Of a DNA stretch of 64,000 nucleotides, positions 31,650 through 40,942 are shown piece by piece (position 1 is the first letter of the stretch; each line of letters begins with the position of its first letter). A model generated the notes under the pieces. The model was given only the letters and a program-made list of their open reading frames with translations. It made no database searches and had not been told where the DNA came from. The stretch spans positions 1-64,000 of the forward strand of contig CAIYPD010000052.1 in the NCBI GenBank assembly GCA_903928075.1, written 5' to 3'. Made by a program: the position numbers and the translations under genes. The stretch comes from Candidatus Firestoneibacteriota bacterium. Lineage in GTDB: Bacteria; Oederibacteriota; D2-FULL-39-29.

Positions 31650-34367
31650 CTACTTCTTTTTGCCTATTTTCTGTTCTGCTTCACCTGCCAGAACAAAGAG
31701 TTTTTCCGCTTGATTCTGCCAGCCGGACCCGAGAAAATAGTTATGACCCGCAACACCCGGGCCCCACCGCCACATATTGAAACCGCCAAACGCGGTGCTG
31801 ATTTCCATATTACTTAAGGTTTTCCACATATCGTAAAGCCTTTCATCCAGTAGAGCCTGACTGCGCTTGCAAAGGTCGGACCCCATCCTGGCTTTTGAAC
31901 CGCTGTCCAAAAGCGCTTTCTCAAGATAAATTCTGGCCTCGCAGGCCTCCACTCCTTCAATCATCGCGATTAACCTGTTCGTAGCCTCCGGCCCTTCTGC
32001 TCCCGGGGCCAGTATGGGATTACAAAGATTTAAGGCAATGGAAGTACCACCCCAACATCCCTCCCTATAACGGTCATGCACATAATTGACCCGGCGACCG
32101 TTCTTATCCTTGACGGCCTTCCAGTAGTCGGCGCCGATACGCCCTATACCCCTGAGTTCGCTCGTTATTCCCGTCTCCGGGAAAAAGTACCAGCGGGTCG
32201 CAGGGAAAGTGTCCAGGTTTACATTGCGTTCGAAGACCGCGTCCAACCTGGGATTATTCCAGCCCTTTAAGCTCTCCGTTACGGGTTCACCAACCTGGTT
32301 GGTCTGTTTACAGCCGTCGCCAAAACGAAAGCCGCCCCACACAGTGGCATTATACCCGACATCAGATATACTTTGAAGTTTGGTAAATAGCCCGTGTCCC
32401 TGTTGCACCCAGGGCACCTTTGGTACAATATCAAAGAAAAATTTCACATCCTCGACCGGAGGAATAGCGTCACAGAACATACCAAGCATAAGAGCTTTTT
32501 CCAGCCCGCGTTTTTTTAAACGGGCCTGGACTTGAAAGATAAGTTCTTTCCAGATAGCCTTACTGGCAGAATCGCTCAGAGCGGGAAGTTTTCCAAACTC
32601 TGTTTTTCCCGTGGCAGGGTCAACAAATGTTACCTGGGGATAACCCAGCGCGGCAAAATCCTCGAATCTCTTCTGCATAGTAGAACGGAAATAGACCTCC
32701 CAGACCTGAAGAACCACAATCTTGGGAGTGCCCAGGTTTTTTTGCGCCAGGTCGAGATACTTTTCCATAATGGAAAAATCCCAGTCATATTTGTTTTTGC
32801 CTTTATTTATCCAACGGATCATCGACTCTTCATTACCAAGGTTGGTATGTGCAATAGCAGGAATATAGACGGTCCTGGTCCCGGCAGCGCTCATAAGCCT
32901 GAATGATTCTGCGATCATCTCCAGATGTTTGTCCGACCAAAGCGGCACTTTATATTCTTCCACCAGTGTATCCGGCGACTGAATAAGATCTACCCAGGTG
33001 CGGTAGTCCTGCGCATCGGGCAGGGAAAAGGAAAGCACCTTCAGTTCCACCGGGACAATTATGTCTTTTTCCCCGGCAGTACTTATAGTAAGGTCTCCGA
33101 AATAGATTCCGGGTGAGGCCTCTTTGGGTATTTTCACGGTAAGCCAGACCGGGGCCACGGCGCCGGCAGGGGATTTGCCCGCCGCTTTTCCGGGAGAGTA
33201 TTCAGGAAGAGGTTTATTGCTTAAACTGCCCATAAAAGTCGTTGCAGCAAGATACGGATTAGGCTGGGCATGATAAGTTTGATTTGTTATTATTTCCTGA
33301 CCCCAGGGGACACCGTAGCGGATTCTGAGAGCATCCGCGGAAATTATCGAAGCGACCCCTTTAAGTTCTCCGGCAGAAGCAGAAAGTCCTTTAATTGAAG
33401 AGGTAGAACCTACGAGTACTTTTCCGGAAAATATTCCATTACGCGGTCCCGTAATTTTAATAGGCTTAAGCGGTTCAGCCGGATTTCCGAAATCCCGGTC
33501 ATAATCTCCTGCCAGAATATCGGCGTTCCATACCTGAAGCCCTTTAGGTCTTCCCGGAGTTGCAACCACGCCTTTTTCAGAAGCAGCGGTCAACTCAAGT
33601 TTTATCATACGGCAAGTCGCCCAAAGAAATTCATAAGCTCCGCCGTTTGGTTTTGAGGTATCCACCTTACTAAAGGCTTTTCCGTACGGCGCCCGGACAA
33701 CTTCTATACACAGAACATTAGCTCCCTTCTTCAAAGTTCCGGAAGGAATTTTAATAGCCGCTTCCCTCAACCAGAGCCCGGTACGCCTTATGGATTCCGA
33801 GTTATTGGCAGCTTTATTTCCGCTTAATTTTGCGCCGGGCGGCCCCAGCCAGATACCGTTATCTGCGACAAAGGCCTCTTCGGGATAGTTCTCAGCAAAG
33901 ATTTGAGCTTTGGGATCGTTCCTTTTATCTTTGGCTATATTATTTCTGCCAATCTCTTCTCCGTTCAAATAAATAATTATTCCACCGCGGTATTGCGCGG
34001 TGAGCGTTAAATCTCCTGATGCCTCAGGATCGGTAACGGTAAAAACTCCTCTAAGGTAAAGCCGGTCCAGCATTGAGACATTGGGCGCAAGGGTTACGGG
34101 CCCTCTAAGCCAACCGGAATCGTCCATCCCGGATTTATTCCAATCTGCCGGAACTTTAGCCGATGGTGAATCCGCCCACTTTATTTTAAGCACAACCGGT
34201 TTATTTTCAGCCGCGGATTGTATCACCGGCGGTTTTATTACACTAAACATACGCCAATTACTGTGCGTATCCAAAAGAGTAACCTCGGAGGCCGGCAGAA
34301 CTGACATGAGTCCAAACAATAAAAGTGACACCGCAAAGAAAATACCTTTTCGAAAAACAGTATTCAT
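31650..34367 (-). CDS. Exported glycosidase-like protein, five-member family, copy 1
   Basis: The 905-residue exported protein has a signal peptide, an N-terminal jelly-roll of GH2/CBM type (THSNWRMFSV, DDSGWLRGP, GGIIIYLNGEEIGR), a second beta-sandwich ending in SFSLPDAQDYRTW, and a probable TIM-barrel. The barrel core has IQSPDTL, YIPAIAHTNLG, MIRWINKG, DWDFSIMEKYLD and LGMFCDAIPP, whose Asp is shared by all copies. The tail has RGIGRIGADYW, GVEACEARIYLEKAL and a final YFLGSGW. The EACEAR stretch recalls the C-terminus of DUF4091/GH123-like proteins, but no DE catalytic pair is seen. Substrate unknown. The start at 34367 has GGGGGT; earlier in-frame codons lie in repeat DNA. Confidence 0.75.
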   Translation of the reverse strand: MNTVFRKGIFFAVSLLLFGLMSVLPASEVTLLDTHSNWRMFSVIKPPVIQSAAENKPVVLKIKWADSPSAKVPADWNKSGMDDSGWLRGPVTLAPNVSMLDRLYLRGVFTVTDPEASGDLTLTAQYRGGIIIYLNGEEIGRNNIAKDKRNDPKAQIFAENYPEEAFVADNGIWLGPPGAKLSGNKAANNSESIRRTGLWLREAAIKIPSGTLKKGANVLCIEVVRAPYGKAFSKVDTSKPNGGAYEFLWATCRMIKLELTAASEKGVVATPGRPKGLQVWNADILAGDYDRDFGNPAEPLKPIKITGPRNGIFSGKVLVGSTSSIKGLSASAGELKGVASIISADALRIRYGVPWGQEIITNQTYHAQPNPYLAATTFMGSLSNKPLPEYSPGKAAGKSPAGAVAPVWLTVKIPKEASPGIYFGDLTISTAGEKDIIVPVELKVLSFSLPDAQDYRTWVDLIQSPDTLVEEYKVPLWSDKHLEMIAESFRLMSAAGTRTVYIPAIAHTNLGNEESMIRWINKGKNKYDWDFSIMEKYLDLAQKNLGTPKIVVLQVWEVYFRSTMQKRFEDFAALGYPQVTFVDPATGKTEFGKLPALSDSASKAIWKELIFQVQARLKKRGLEKALMLGMFCDAIPPVEDVKFFFDIVPKVPWVQQGHGLFTKLQSISDVGYNATVWGGFRFGDGCKQTNQVGEPVTESLKGWNNPRLDAVFERNVNLDTFPATRWYFFPETGITSELRGIGRIGADYWKAVKDKNGRRVNYVHDRYREGCWGGTSIALNLCNPILAPGAEGPEATNRLIAMIEGVEACEARIYLEKALLDSGSKARMGSDLCKRSQALLDERLYDMWKTLSNMEISTAFGGFNMWRWGPGVAGHNYFLGSGWQNQAEKLFVLAGEAEQKIGKKK

Positions 34368-34385
34368 AAAATACCCCCGTAATAT

Positions 34386-34423
34386 AAAGTACAAAGTACG
34401 AAGTAAAAAGTACAAAGTAAAAG
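34386..34423. repeat. Degenerate tandem of AAAGTAC-type units
   Basis: The + strand reads as repeated AAAGTAC, AAAGTACG, AAGTAAAAAGTAC units just upstream of copy 1. It resembles the other 9-bp-period spacers in style. A shorter relative (TTGTACTTTGTACC) lies near 48020. Confidence 0.45.
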
Positions 34424-34444
34424 AAAATAACCAAAGCATTATTT

Positions 34445-34473
34445 ATGATATATAATCGAAAAGCATTTTGTAA
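34445..34473 (-). promoter_or_regulatory. Possible promoter for copy 1
   Basis: On the - strand TTACAA (34468-34473), a 17-base spacer and TATCAT (34445-34450) lie about 80 bases before the start at 34367. Both boxes are imperfect. Confidence 0.3.
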
Positions 34474-34558
34474 TATTAATTATCATCCATTATGCATTAT
34501 CCATTGTTATATCTTTTGCTAAGCCTCTAAGCATCCAAACCTCTGCCCTTCCAACCCT

Positions 34559-37291
34559 CTATTTCTTCTCCAGTTTCTGCTGTATTTCTCCGGCAAGCAG
34601 GAAAAGATCTTCTGCTTGTTTTTGCCAGCCTGAGCCGAGGAAATACCTGTGGCCAGAAACTCCGGGAGACCAGCGCCAGCCGGCAGCGTTAGCATATCCG
34701 GGACCGTTAAGCTGCAGATTACTAAGAGTGCGCCACATATTAAGTAGGCGTTCATCCAGGGCGCTTTCACAACGCCCGGTCAGTTCAGCCCCAAGTTTAG
34801 CTTTGCTTTCCAGAAGAGCCTTTTCTATATATATTCTTGCTTCACACGCCTCGACCCCTTCCATAAGCGCTATAAGGCGGTTCGTGGCTTCGGGCCCGTC
34901 TTTTCCGGGCGCAAGCACAGGATTACAGAGGTTAAGAGCAATCGAGGTTCCGCCCCAACAACCTTCTTTGTACCGGTCATGAACATAGCTGGAGCGGCGG
35001 TCGTTTTTATCTTTAACGGCCTTCCAGTAATCACCGCCAATTCGGCCTATGCCTCTAAGCTCACTGGTGACACCCGTTTCCGGAAAAAAGTACCACCGGC
35101 TGGCGGGATAGGTATCAAGTCCCACATTGCGCTCAAAAACAGCGTCCAGCCTTTTATTGTTCCAGCCGCGCAAACTCTCGACGATAGGAGTCCCCTTTTG
35201 ATTGGTCTGTTTACAGCCATCCGCAAAGCGAAAGCCGCCCCACACGGTTGCATTGTAACCCACCTCGGCTATGTCTTGAAGTTTTGTAAAAAGTCCGTGC
35301 CCCTGCTGCACCCATGATAATTTAGGCGCTGCATCCAGAAAGAACTGCACATCCTCTTTGGGGGGTATTGCGTCACAAAACATTCCGAGCATCAGGGCCT
35401 TATCCAACCCGCGTTTCTTAAGCCTTGCCTGCACCTGTTCAATAAGTTCCCGCCAGACAGCCTTGCTTCCGGGATCACTTAGCGGGGGTAGTTTGCCGAA
35501 CTCCGTTCGTTTTGAGACAGGATCGACAAAGGTGACCTGCGGATAACCCAGGCTGACAAAATCCTCAAATCTCTTTTGCATCGTGGCGCGCATATAAACT
35601 TCCCAGACCTGAAGAACCACAATCTTGGGGTCACCCATATTTTTCTGCGCCAGGTCCAGGTATTTATCCATTATGGAAAAATCCCAATCGTACTTGTTTT
35701 TGCCTTTTTTTATCCAGCGGATCATCGACTCTTCGTTACCAAGATTGGTGTGGGCCAGCGCCGGAATATAAACTATTCTCGCACCCGTTCCTCCCAGCAG
35801 ACTGAAAGATTCCGCAATCATTGCCATATGTTTTTCCGACCAGAGCGGCAGCTTATATTCGAGCGCCAAAGTATCGGGAGACTGGATAAGGTCGACCCAG
35901 GTACTATAGTCTTGCCGGTCCGGCAGCGTATAGGGCAGCACTTTTAATTCCACCGCCGCAGCAATATCTTTCGCACCCGATGTTTTAATAGTAACGACAC
36001 CCGTGTATAGCCCGGCCGGCGCATCCTTGGGAATATTTACCGTAATCCAGACGGGCGCAACCGCTCCGGCCAAAGAAGATCCGTTTGCCTTGCCCAATGT
36101 ATATTCTTTCGGCGGATTATTGCTTAAAGAAGCCATAAGTAAACTTCCAACGGAATAAATCGGTCTCTGTTTATAGTAGGTTGCATCATTTGTACTTTCC
36201 ATTCCCCACAGCACACCAAAGCGTATCTTTATTGCGGAAGCCGGAATCTCTGCCGGACCTTTAAGTCCACCTGCCTTTACCGAAAGCCCCGAAATAACCT
36301 TCGTAGATCCAACAAGTACTTTGCCCGAGAAAATACCGTTACGGGGTCCGATGATCTGTACAGGCATAAGCGGCTCTGCCTGGCTTCCGACATCAAGGTC
36401 ATAATCTCCGGCAAGAATATCTCCATTCCACGCCTGGATTCCCTGCGGTCTGCCGGTATTGGGCACCAGCCCCGAAGATCCCGCGGCCGTCAACTCCGCT
36501 CTCACAATCTGGCAGGTAGCCCACAGGAACTCATGAGGAAAACTATTTACGCGCTTTGGCATCTTTACTTTATTAAAAGCTTTATCGTAAGCCGTGCGTA
36601 TAACTTCGATACCCAGTACATTTACGCCTTTTTTTAGAGCTTTTGCCGGAATTTTTATAATCGCACTTCTTTCCCAGCGTTCCATGCGCTTTTTGGAATC
36701 TTCCGTCGGTGGCACTCCATTGGGTTTTCCGTCCAGATATGATCCTTCGGGACCCAAATACATCCCCTTATCTGTAACAAAAGCTTCTTCAGGGTATTTT
36801 TCGGCAAGAATAACCGCCTTGGGATCACTTTTAATATCTTTTGCTATATGTGAACGGCCCGCTTCTTCCCCGTTTAAATACACAATTATTCCGCCGTGAT
36901 AATTAACGGATAAATTCAGCGTACCCACGCTTGAAGGATTGGTCACTGTAAATTTACCCCGCAGATATAGCCGCTCCAGCATAGCCGTCTCGGGTGAAAC
37001 CGTAAGCGGCCCGCGCAACCAGCCGGAGTCGTCAAGTTCCGGTTTATTCCAGTCCAGAGGTGCCGGGAGAGTATCGGAATCCAGCCATCTTATTTTTGCT
37101 TTGACAATCTCAAGCGCCCCGGCCTCCTGAATTACGGGCGGTTTTATTACACTGTACATCCGCCAGTTACTATATGTATCAAGAACAACAGTACCCGCAG
37201 CAAAGGAAACTACAGGCAGTAAAATTAGGACAGAGAAAGCGGTTATAAGCATGTTTAAGGTCTTTGAACTTTTGTTTTTAAATCCCGTCAT
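34559..37291 (-). CDS. Exported glycosidase-like protein, five-member family, copy 2
   Basis: The 910-residue member is closest to copy 1 (same TFVDP segment, GKLPPLSDPGSKAVW, SWVQQGHGLFTK, and the insert between LGMFCDAIPP and the tail). The signal peptide ends near SFAAG (about residue 33). The jelly-roll has YSNWRMYSV and GGIIVYLNGEEAGR. Barrel landmarks are IQSPDTLALEYKLPLW, YIPALAHTNLG, DWDFSIMDKYLD and VLQVWEVYMRA. Tail motifs RGIGRIGGDYW, EACEARIYIE and YFLGSGWQK match the family. The start at 37291 is set by AGGAGG; the upstream in-frame ATG at 37387 has none. Predicted exported enzyme acting on an unknown glycan. Confidence 0.75.
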   Translation of the reverse strand: MTGFKNKSSKTLNMLITAFSVLILLPVVSFAAGTVVLDTYSNWRMYSVIKPPVIQEAGALEIVKAKIRWLDSDTLPAPLDWNKPELDDSGWLRGPLTVSPETAMLERLYLRGKFTVTNPSSVGTLNLSVNYHGGIIVYLNGEEAGRSHIAKDIKSDPKAVILAEKYPEEAFVTDKGMYLGPEGSYLDGKPNGVPPTEDSKKRMERWERSAIIKIPAKALKKGVNVLGIEVIRTAYDKAFNKVKMPKRVNSFPHEFLWATCQIVRAELTAAGSSGLVPNTGRPQGIQAWNGDILAGDYDLDVGSQAEPLMPVQIIGPRNGIFSGKVLVGSTKVISGLSVKAGGLKGPAEIPASAIKIRFGVLWGMESTNDATYYKQRPIYSVGSLLMASLSNNPPKEYTLGKANGSSLAGAVAPVWITVNIPKDAPAGLYTGVVTIKTSGAKDIAAAVELKVLPYTLPDRQDYSTWVDLIQSPDTLALEYKLPLWSEKHMAMIAESFSLLGGTGARIVYIPALAHTNLGNEESMIRWIKKGKNKYDWDFSIMDKYLDLAQKNMGDPKIVVLQVWEVYMRATMQKRFEDFVSLGYPQVTFVDPVSKRTEFGKLPPLSDPGSKAVWRELIEQVQARLKKRGLDKALMLGMFCDAIPPKEDVQFFLDAAPKLSWVQQGHGLFTKLQDIAEVGYNATVWGGFRFADGCKQTNQKGTPIVESLRGWNNKRLDAVFERNVGLDTYPASRWYFFPETGVTSELRGIGRIGGDYWKAVKDKNDRRSSYVHDRYKEGCWGGTSIALNLCNPVLAPGKDGPEATNRLIALMEGVEACEARIYIEKALLESKAKLGAELTGRCESALDERLLNMWRTLSNLQLNGPGYANAAGWRWSPGVSGHRYFLGSGWQKQAEDLFLLAGEIQQKLEKK

Positions 37292-37400
37292 AAAGGTATT
37301 CCTCCTAAAAAAGTTAAAAAACCCTATGCCTTGCAAAGACAAGAAGGCATTGAGCTGTTGATTACCTGTGCAGGAATATGATTCCAACTTTTACCTTATT

Positions 37401-37429
37401 ATTTTAACACTTACATTATGGAATATGAA
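37401..37429 (-). promoter_or_regulatory. Possible promoter for copy 2
   Basis: On the - strand TTCATA (37424-37429), a 17-base spacer and TAAAAT (37401-37406) lie in the 171-base gap after the GH-A-like gene. The boxes are moderate. A small GGAAT-ATG-ATTCC dyad (37373-37385) lies downstream and could be an operator. Confidence 0.3.
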
Positions 37430-37462
37430 CGCATTTTTTTCACTTAAACCTGCTCATATCCC

Positions 37463-38857
37463 CTAATCCTCGGCACCTAAAACCGGTATCCACTTGATAT
37501 CGTTGCCGACCTTCAAATAGCTTTCCGTATTTTTAATAAGTTGTTCCGTAACTTCGTTTGAGATAAACAGGGGCACATTGGAGATGGGGACTTTAATCTT
37601 ATTATCCTTAACCGTATAGACTACGCCGCCAAACAATTCCCTGTTATACAGCGCGACATTTTTTTCTTTCAGACCGCCCAGTTCATATATAAAAGGTTTT
37701 CCGGAAGTCCACGCAATTATAACCTCGCTGTTATTCCTGCCTTTAAACTTATAACAGAAATACGGACTGTCTTTGTACGGCTCATAAGAACTTTTTACGG
37801 GTTCCGGGTTAGGGGTCTGCCCGTCGCTTATCACGCTAAGTAGCTCCGGTTCGGGTAATAGCTCAATCATTAACTTTATTGCTTTAGCGGCAATCCGCAT
37901 CTTCCCCTCCCGGCTGTAGATGCCGTAACCTTTGAACCTGCCGGAAACGGAATATTGATCTTCGGGATAAGTTAAAGTCACCGTTTGAACGCCGTGTCTT
38001 GCACATAAAGCTAAAAACCTTACAAAATTATCGGCGGCCTGGTCTTTCGTATAGACAAAAGGGTTGGCCATTCCGTAAGACAGGGGAAAGCCCATCTCCG
38101 TGCACCAGATAGGTTTTTCTCCGCCGTTACTTTTTGTCTCTTCTTTTAGCCATTTGAATACTTCCTGCACTCCGCCTACATCCGGCGGCATAGGGTAGGT
38201 AAAAGGATGTACATCTATACAGTCGTAAAGTGAAGCGCCGCCGTATTTGTGCACCCCTTTGATAAAAGCGTAAGGCCCCATTACTTTCTGTTTTTTATTA
38301 ATAGTGTCCCGTGAAAGCGCGCCGGCGTAGGTCCCGATAGGCGACATGGCTACAATTTTAAGTTCTTTATCGTAGGCCCGTATCTCCTCGCTTGCTGCTT
38401 TAAGCATTTGATAATAGGCTTCATCCGGCAGCATCTCACCCGGAGGATTTAGTTCCGTTCCCGGCTCTCCCCAAATAACATAATACCTTACCGGCCGGGC
38501 CGGCAGGTCTTTATTCTCACTCCAAAAACTGCCGTTTGGCCCGTATCGTCTTAAACTCTTATTAACCAGCGTACGCCACCCTTTCAGGTCCATATTCTTA
38601 TTAACAAAACTGTTACAGGTTAAAATCCCTGCTACTTCTATGTCGTTTTTCGCGGCGCACCTAAAACCTTTTTCGGTATCATCCTCGTTTAAAGGCATGC
38701 TTATCAATTTAAAACCTGTTTCTTTTATTAATTTTATATTTTTTTCAAACTCGCCCCCGAAAGTATAAAGACCGTATAGCGGAGGAGCTTTTTTTATTTC
38801 GCCACCATAGAGAGATGAAACAAAGAAAACAAGTATAAGCAATTTTAGCGTCTTCAC
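37463..38857 (-). CDS. Exported GH-A-like glycoside hydrolase
   Basis: The 464-residue protein has a signal peptide (cleavage near LYGG, residue 18) and a TIM-barrel of clan GH-A type. Two candidate catalytic carboxylates fit the retaining mechanism. Glu131 lies in YVIWGEPG, at the position of the N-E-P acid/base. Glu254 lies in IWCTEMGFP, at the nucleophile position of GH39/GH5-like enzymes. A C-terminal beta domain begins near 350 (IIAWTSGKPF; VPISNVPLFISNE). The substrate is unknown; xylosidase or iduronidase-like activity is known in GH39, but other clan A families are equally possible. The start is GTG 38857, with GGGGAGGA. It is 13 bases past the jelly-roll-like gene, so co-transcription is likely. 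Confidence 0.82.
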   Translation of the reverse strand: MKTLKLLILVFFVSSLYGGEIKKAPPLYGLYTFGGEFEKNIKLIKETGFKLISMPLNEDDTEKGFRCAAKNDIEVAGILTCNSFVNKNMDLKGWRTLVNKSLRRYGPNGSFWSENKDLPARPVRYYVIWGEPGTELNPPGEMLPDEAYYQMLKAASEEIRAYDKELKIVAMSPIGTYAGALSRDTINKKQKVMGPYAFIKGVHKYGGASLYDCIDVHPFTYPMPPDVGGVQEVFKWLKEETKSNGGEKPIWCTEMGFPLSYGMANPFVYTKDQAADNFVRFLALCARHGVQTVTLTYPEDQYSVSGRFKGYGIYSREGKMRIAAKAIKLMIELLPEPELLSVISDGQTPNPEPVKSSYEPYKDSPYFCYKFKGRNNSEVIIAWTSGKPFIYELGGLKEKNVALYNRELFGGVVYTVKDNKIKVPISNVPLFISNEVTEQLIKNTESYLKVGNDIKWIPVLGAED

Positions 38858-38870
38858 TGTTCCTCCCCGG

Positions 38871-39536
38871 TTACTTTGCCGCGTCCTTAAGGTCTATCTC
38901 AAGATCATCATAATAAAACTTTTCATTCTTCGCGCCAAGATCATCCCCGCCGCCGAAACAAACGCCATTGGCGCCTTTTTTGAAAAATTCTTTTTTAACA
39001 TCAACTTCGCCAGCTTCCTTATCATCATCCGCAACGATACTTAAGCTCTTGTCATCCAAAAATGTGAAGGTAAATTTTCTCCAGCCGGCTTCAGGCCGCT
39101 TTATTGCCGAGTGCCATTTGTCAAACCACTGGTTTTCCGCGGTAAAACACACAGCATAGTCATTGGGCTTTATATTTTTACTCCAGACGGGAAAAAGAAC
39201 AACTTTATCGTCATCGCTGTTTATCAGTCCGAAATACGGACCTTTCCAGGCCTTATTCGGGGTTGAAGCCTTATTATTTACACAACTATCATAGACCCAG
39301 AGAGTTACAGAACCGTATTTATTTTCGGCGCCGAAACGGAGTGCGGCCGTCGCTTTAGGCGGCAGATAAAGTGAATTTTCTCCGCTATGTTTTTGATCCG
39401 TAGAGAGCGCCGCATCGCCTTCAACTTCCATTTTCTTCAAAATCGCTTTATCCTCAAAGCCCTGCGTTATTTTTTCCGCAAAGACCATAGAAGATATACC
39501 CGCAACTACCACCAACAGCAATATCTTTTTACACAT
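38871..39536 (-). CDS. Exported jelly-roll-like protein
   Basis: The 221-residue protein has a signal peptide (cleavage near VFAE, residue 20) and a single beta-rich domain. QGFEDKAILKKMEVEGDAALS, KHSGENSLYLPP and the ending FYYDDLEID are typical of LamG or CBM-like sandwiches, where the last motif closes the fold. No catalytic residues can be proposed. It probably binds carbohydrate, or acts with the GH-A-like enzyme 13 bases downstream. A GGGAGG SD supports the ATG. Upstream is a 167-base gap with palindrome copy C. The family is not certain. Confidence 0.65.
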   Translation of the reverse strand: MCKKILLLVVVAGISSMVFAEKITQGFEDKAILKKMEVEGDAALSTDQKHSGENSLYLPPKATAALRFGAENKYGSVTLWVYDSCVNNKASTPNKAWKGPYFGLINSDDDKVVLFPVWSKNIKPNDYAVCFTAENQWFDKWHSAIKRPEAGWRKFTFTFLDDKSLSIVADDDKEAGEVDVKKEFFKKGANGVCFGGGDDLGAKNEKFYYDDLEIDLKDAAK

Positions 39537-39609
39537 ATTTTCCTCCCGGAATAATATCCATCAAAGATTTTAGACCTTATAAACTATTTTGACATTTTTT
39601 TCAACAATT

Positions 39610-39643
39610 CTCCGCCCTTGGCGAGATCTCTCCGCAGGTGGAC
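39610..39643. repeat. 35-bp interspersed palindrome, copy C
   Basis: The arms are CTCCGCCC and AGGTGGAC, with the conserved core GGCGAGATCTC. The right half is identical to copy B apart from one base. It sits between the first TIM-barrel gene and the jelly-roll-like gene. A decayed 9-bp tandem (TTTAGACCT, TATAAACTA) is 30 bases to the left. Confidence 0.7.
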
Positions 39644-39703
39644 GCTTTCGCCGCAAAAAGTTGGCGGACTGCCCCGCTTAAAACCAGGCTCGCAGGTTAT
39701 TTT

Positions 39704-40900
39704 TTACTTTTCTATTACATATATATGTGTGGCATGTTCCGAAAATTTATCCGAGAACTCCCGGTTGCCGGCCGTAATACTTCTGTTTTCCTCGTCGACG
39801 GCTATTTTTACGTTTGATTTCAAGTCCGGAACTTTAAATTTCACCGTGCAACTGCTTCTTTTCATATTGACCGCAAAAATATAAATCTTTCCCTCATTTT
39901 CCTTTACCATTATTTCCACATCTCCCCCGGCGGCCTCTTTAGTTACTTTACCCAAAATATCAGGAGAGCAAATAGCCGGTGTCAACCGGGTAATCTGGTT
40001 GTTGATTTTTGTGAGTTCTTTTTTGTTCTCTTCCGGCACGCCGAACTGGGTGTAGAACTTATTTGTCTTATCTTCAGCCATTCTTTTTTTCATATTAGGA
40101 TTTCCGATATTTTCCTGTGAAACCCAGGCATGGGTAAAATAGGCTATGCCCTTGACCCCTCTTACGATAGCCATCCAAACCTCGCATCTTATTTCATAAG
40201 GAAAAGGATGCCGCATACGGGAAGGGCTTATCCACTTGCTCCCCGCGTTTGTTTCAATAAAAGCATAGGCGGGTTTCCCCTTGTAGAGCCTTTGGAGTTC
40301 TGTAACACCCGAGGCGACCCACCAAAGCTTCTCCACGCTCATACTACCAAAAATAGGATAAATATCATAGCCAATTATATCCGTTGCTTTATTGTAGTCC
40401 TTGTAAAAAGAAATATCATAATTTACTTTTTCAATATTGGGGTCAAACTTGGGAGTTAAGGTTAAAAACATGGGATGCTCCCGGTCCATCGCCCGGGCTT
40501 TTTCATATATAGCTATAGATTCGGCTGTGGGAATCCTCGGGGCTTTTTTGTCTTTTCCCGGCATATCAGGTTCATCCTTATACAACCAGCCCAGCAGTGC
40601 GGGGCTTTGTCTGACCGCCTCCACTTGTTCCTCTTTAAAAGCGGTTACCACAAATAGGCCAAGTCTTGCTGCTTCCGCTGCGTACTCGACCGCCGTAGAT
40701 TCATCACCCTGGCCAAAAAAAGTATTAATCCCATATTTCTTTTGTTCTTCCATTTTAGTTTTGCTCTGCGCCCACTGCATAATCGGGAAAAATGGCTTGC
40801 CGTCAACTATTATTTCCAGATCTTTTCCTATCTCCACTTTTGTCGCATAGAGCGGCAAACTGAGTGCCAGTATGCAGAAAAAAAAGAATATCTTTTTCAT
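39704..40900 (-). CDS. Exported TIM-barrel glycosidase-like protein, copy 1
   Basis: The 398-residue protein has a signal peptide (MKKIFFFFCILALSLPLYAT) and then VDGKPFFPIMQWAQ, an opening shared by GH-A-like barrel enzymes of the GH42/GH2 sort. Glu110 in YKDEPD and Glu216 in FIETN sit where acid/base and nucleophile are expected. RHPFPYEIRCEVWMAIVRGVKGI is a strongly conserved block with copy 2 at 55232. A C-terminal beta-sandwich starts near 330 (IYIFAVNMKRSS). It should cut an extracellular glycan; the family is not certain. It is transcribed 42 bases after transglutaminase copy 2. AGGGAG precedes the ATG. Confidence 0.78.
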   Translation of the reverse strand: MKKIFFFFCILALSLPLYATKVEIGKDLEIIVDGKPFFPIMQWAQSKTKMEEQKKYGINTFFGQGDESTAVEYAAEAARLGLFVVTAFKEEQVEAVRQSPALLGWLYKDEPDMPGKDKKAPRIPTAESIAIYEKARAMDREHPMFLTLTPKFDPNIEKVNYDISFYKDYNKATDIIGYDIYPIFGSMSVEKLWWVASGVTELQRLYKGKPAYAFIETNAGSKWISPSRMRHPFPYEIRCEVWMAIVRGVKGIAYFTHAWVSQENIGNPNMKKRMAEDKTNKFYTQFGVPEENKKELTKINNQITRLTPAICSPDILGKVTKEAAGGDVEIMVKENEGKIYIFAVNMKRSSCTVKFKVPDLKSNVKIAVDEENRSITAGNREFSDKFSEHATHIYVIEK

Positions 40901-40942
40901 TTTACTTCTCCCTGCCGGAGGCAGTCCGGCTTCAATGATTTC

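Noticed and set aside
31650..34439. Upstream start for large-family copy 1 at 34439
   Set aside because: The extra residues come from the AAAGTAC-type repeat tract and have no SD, whereas GGGGGT precedes 34367.
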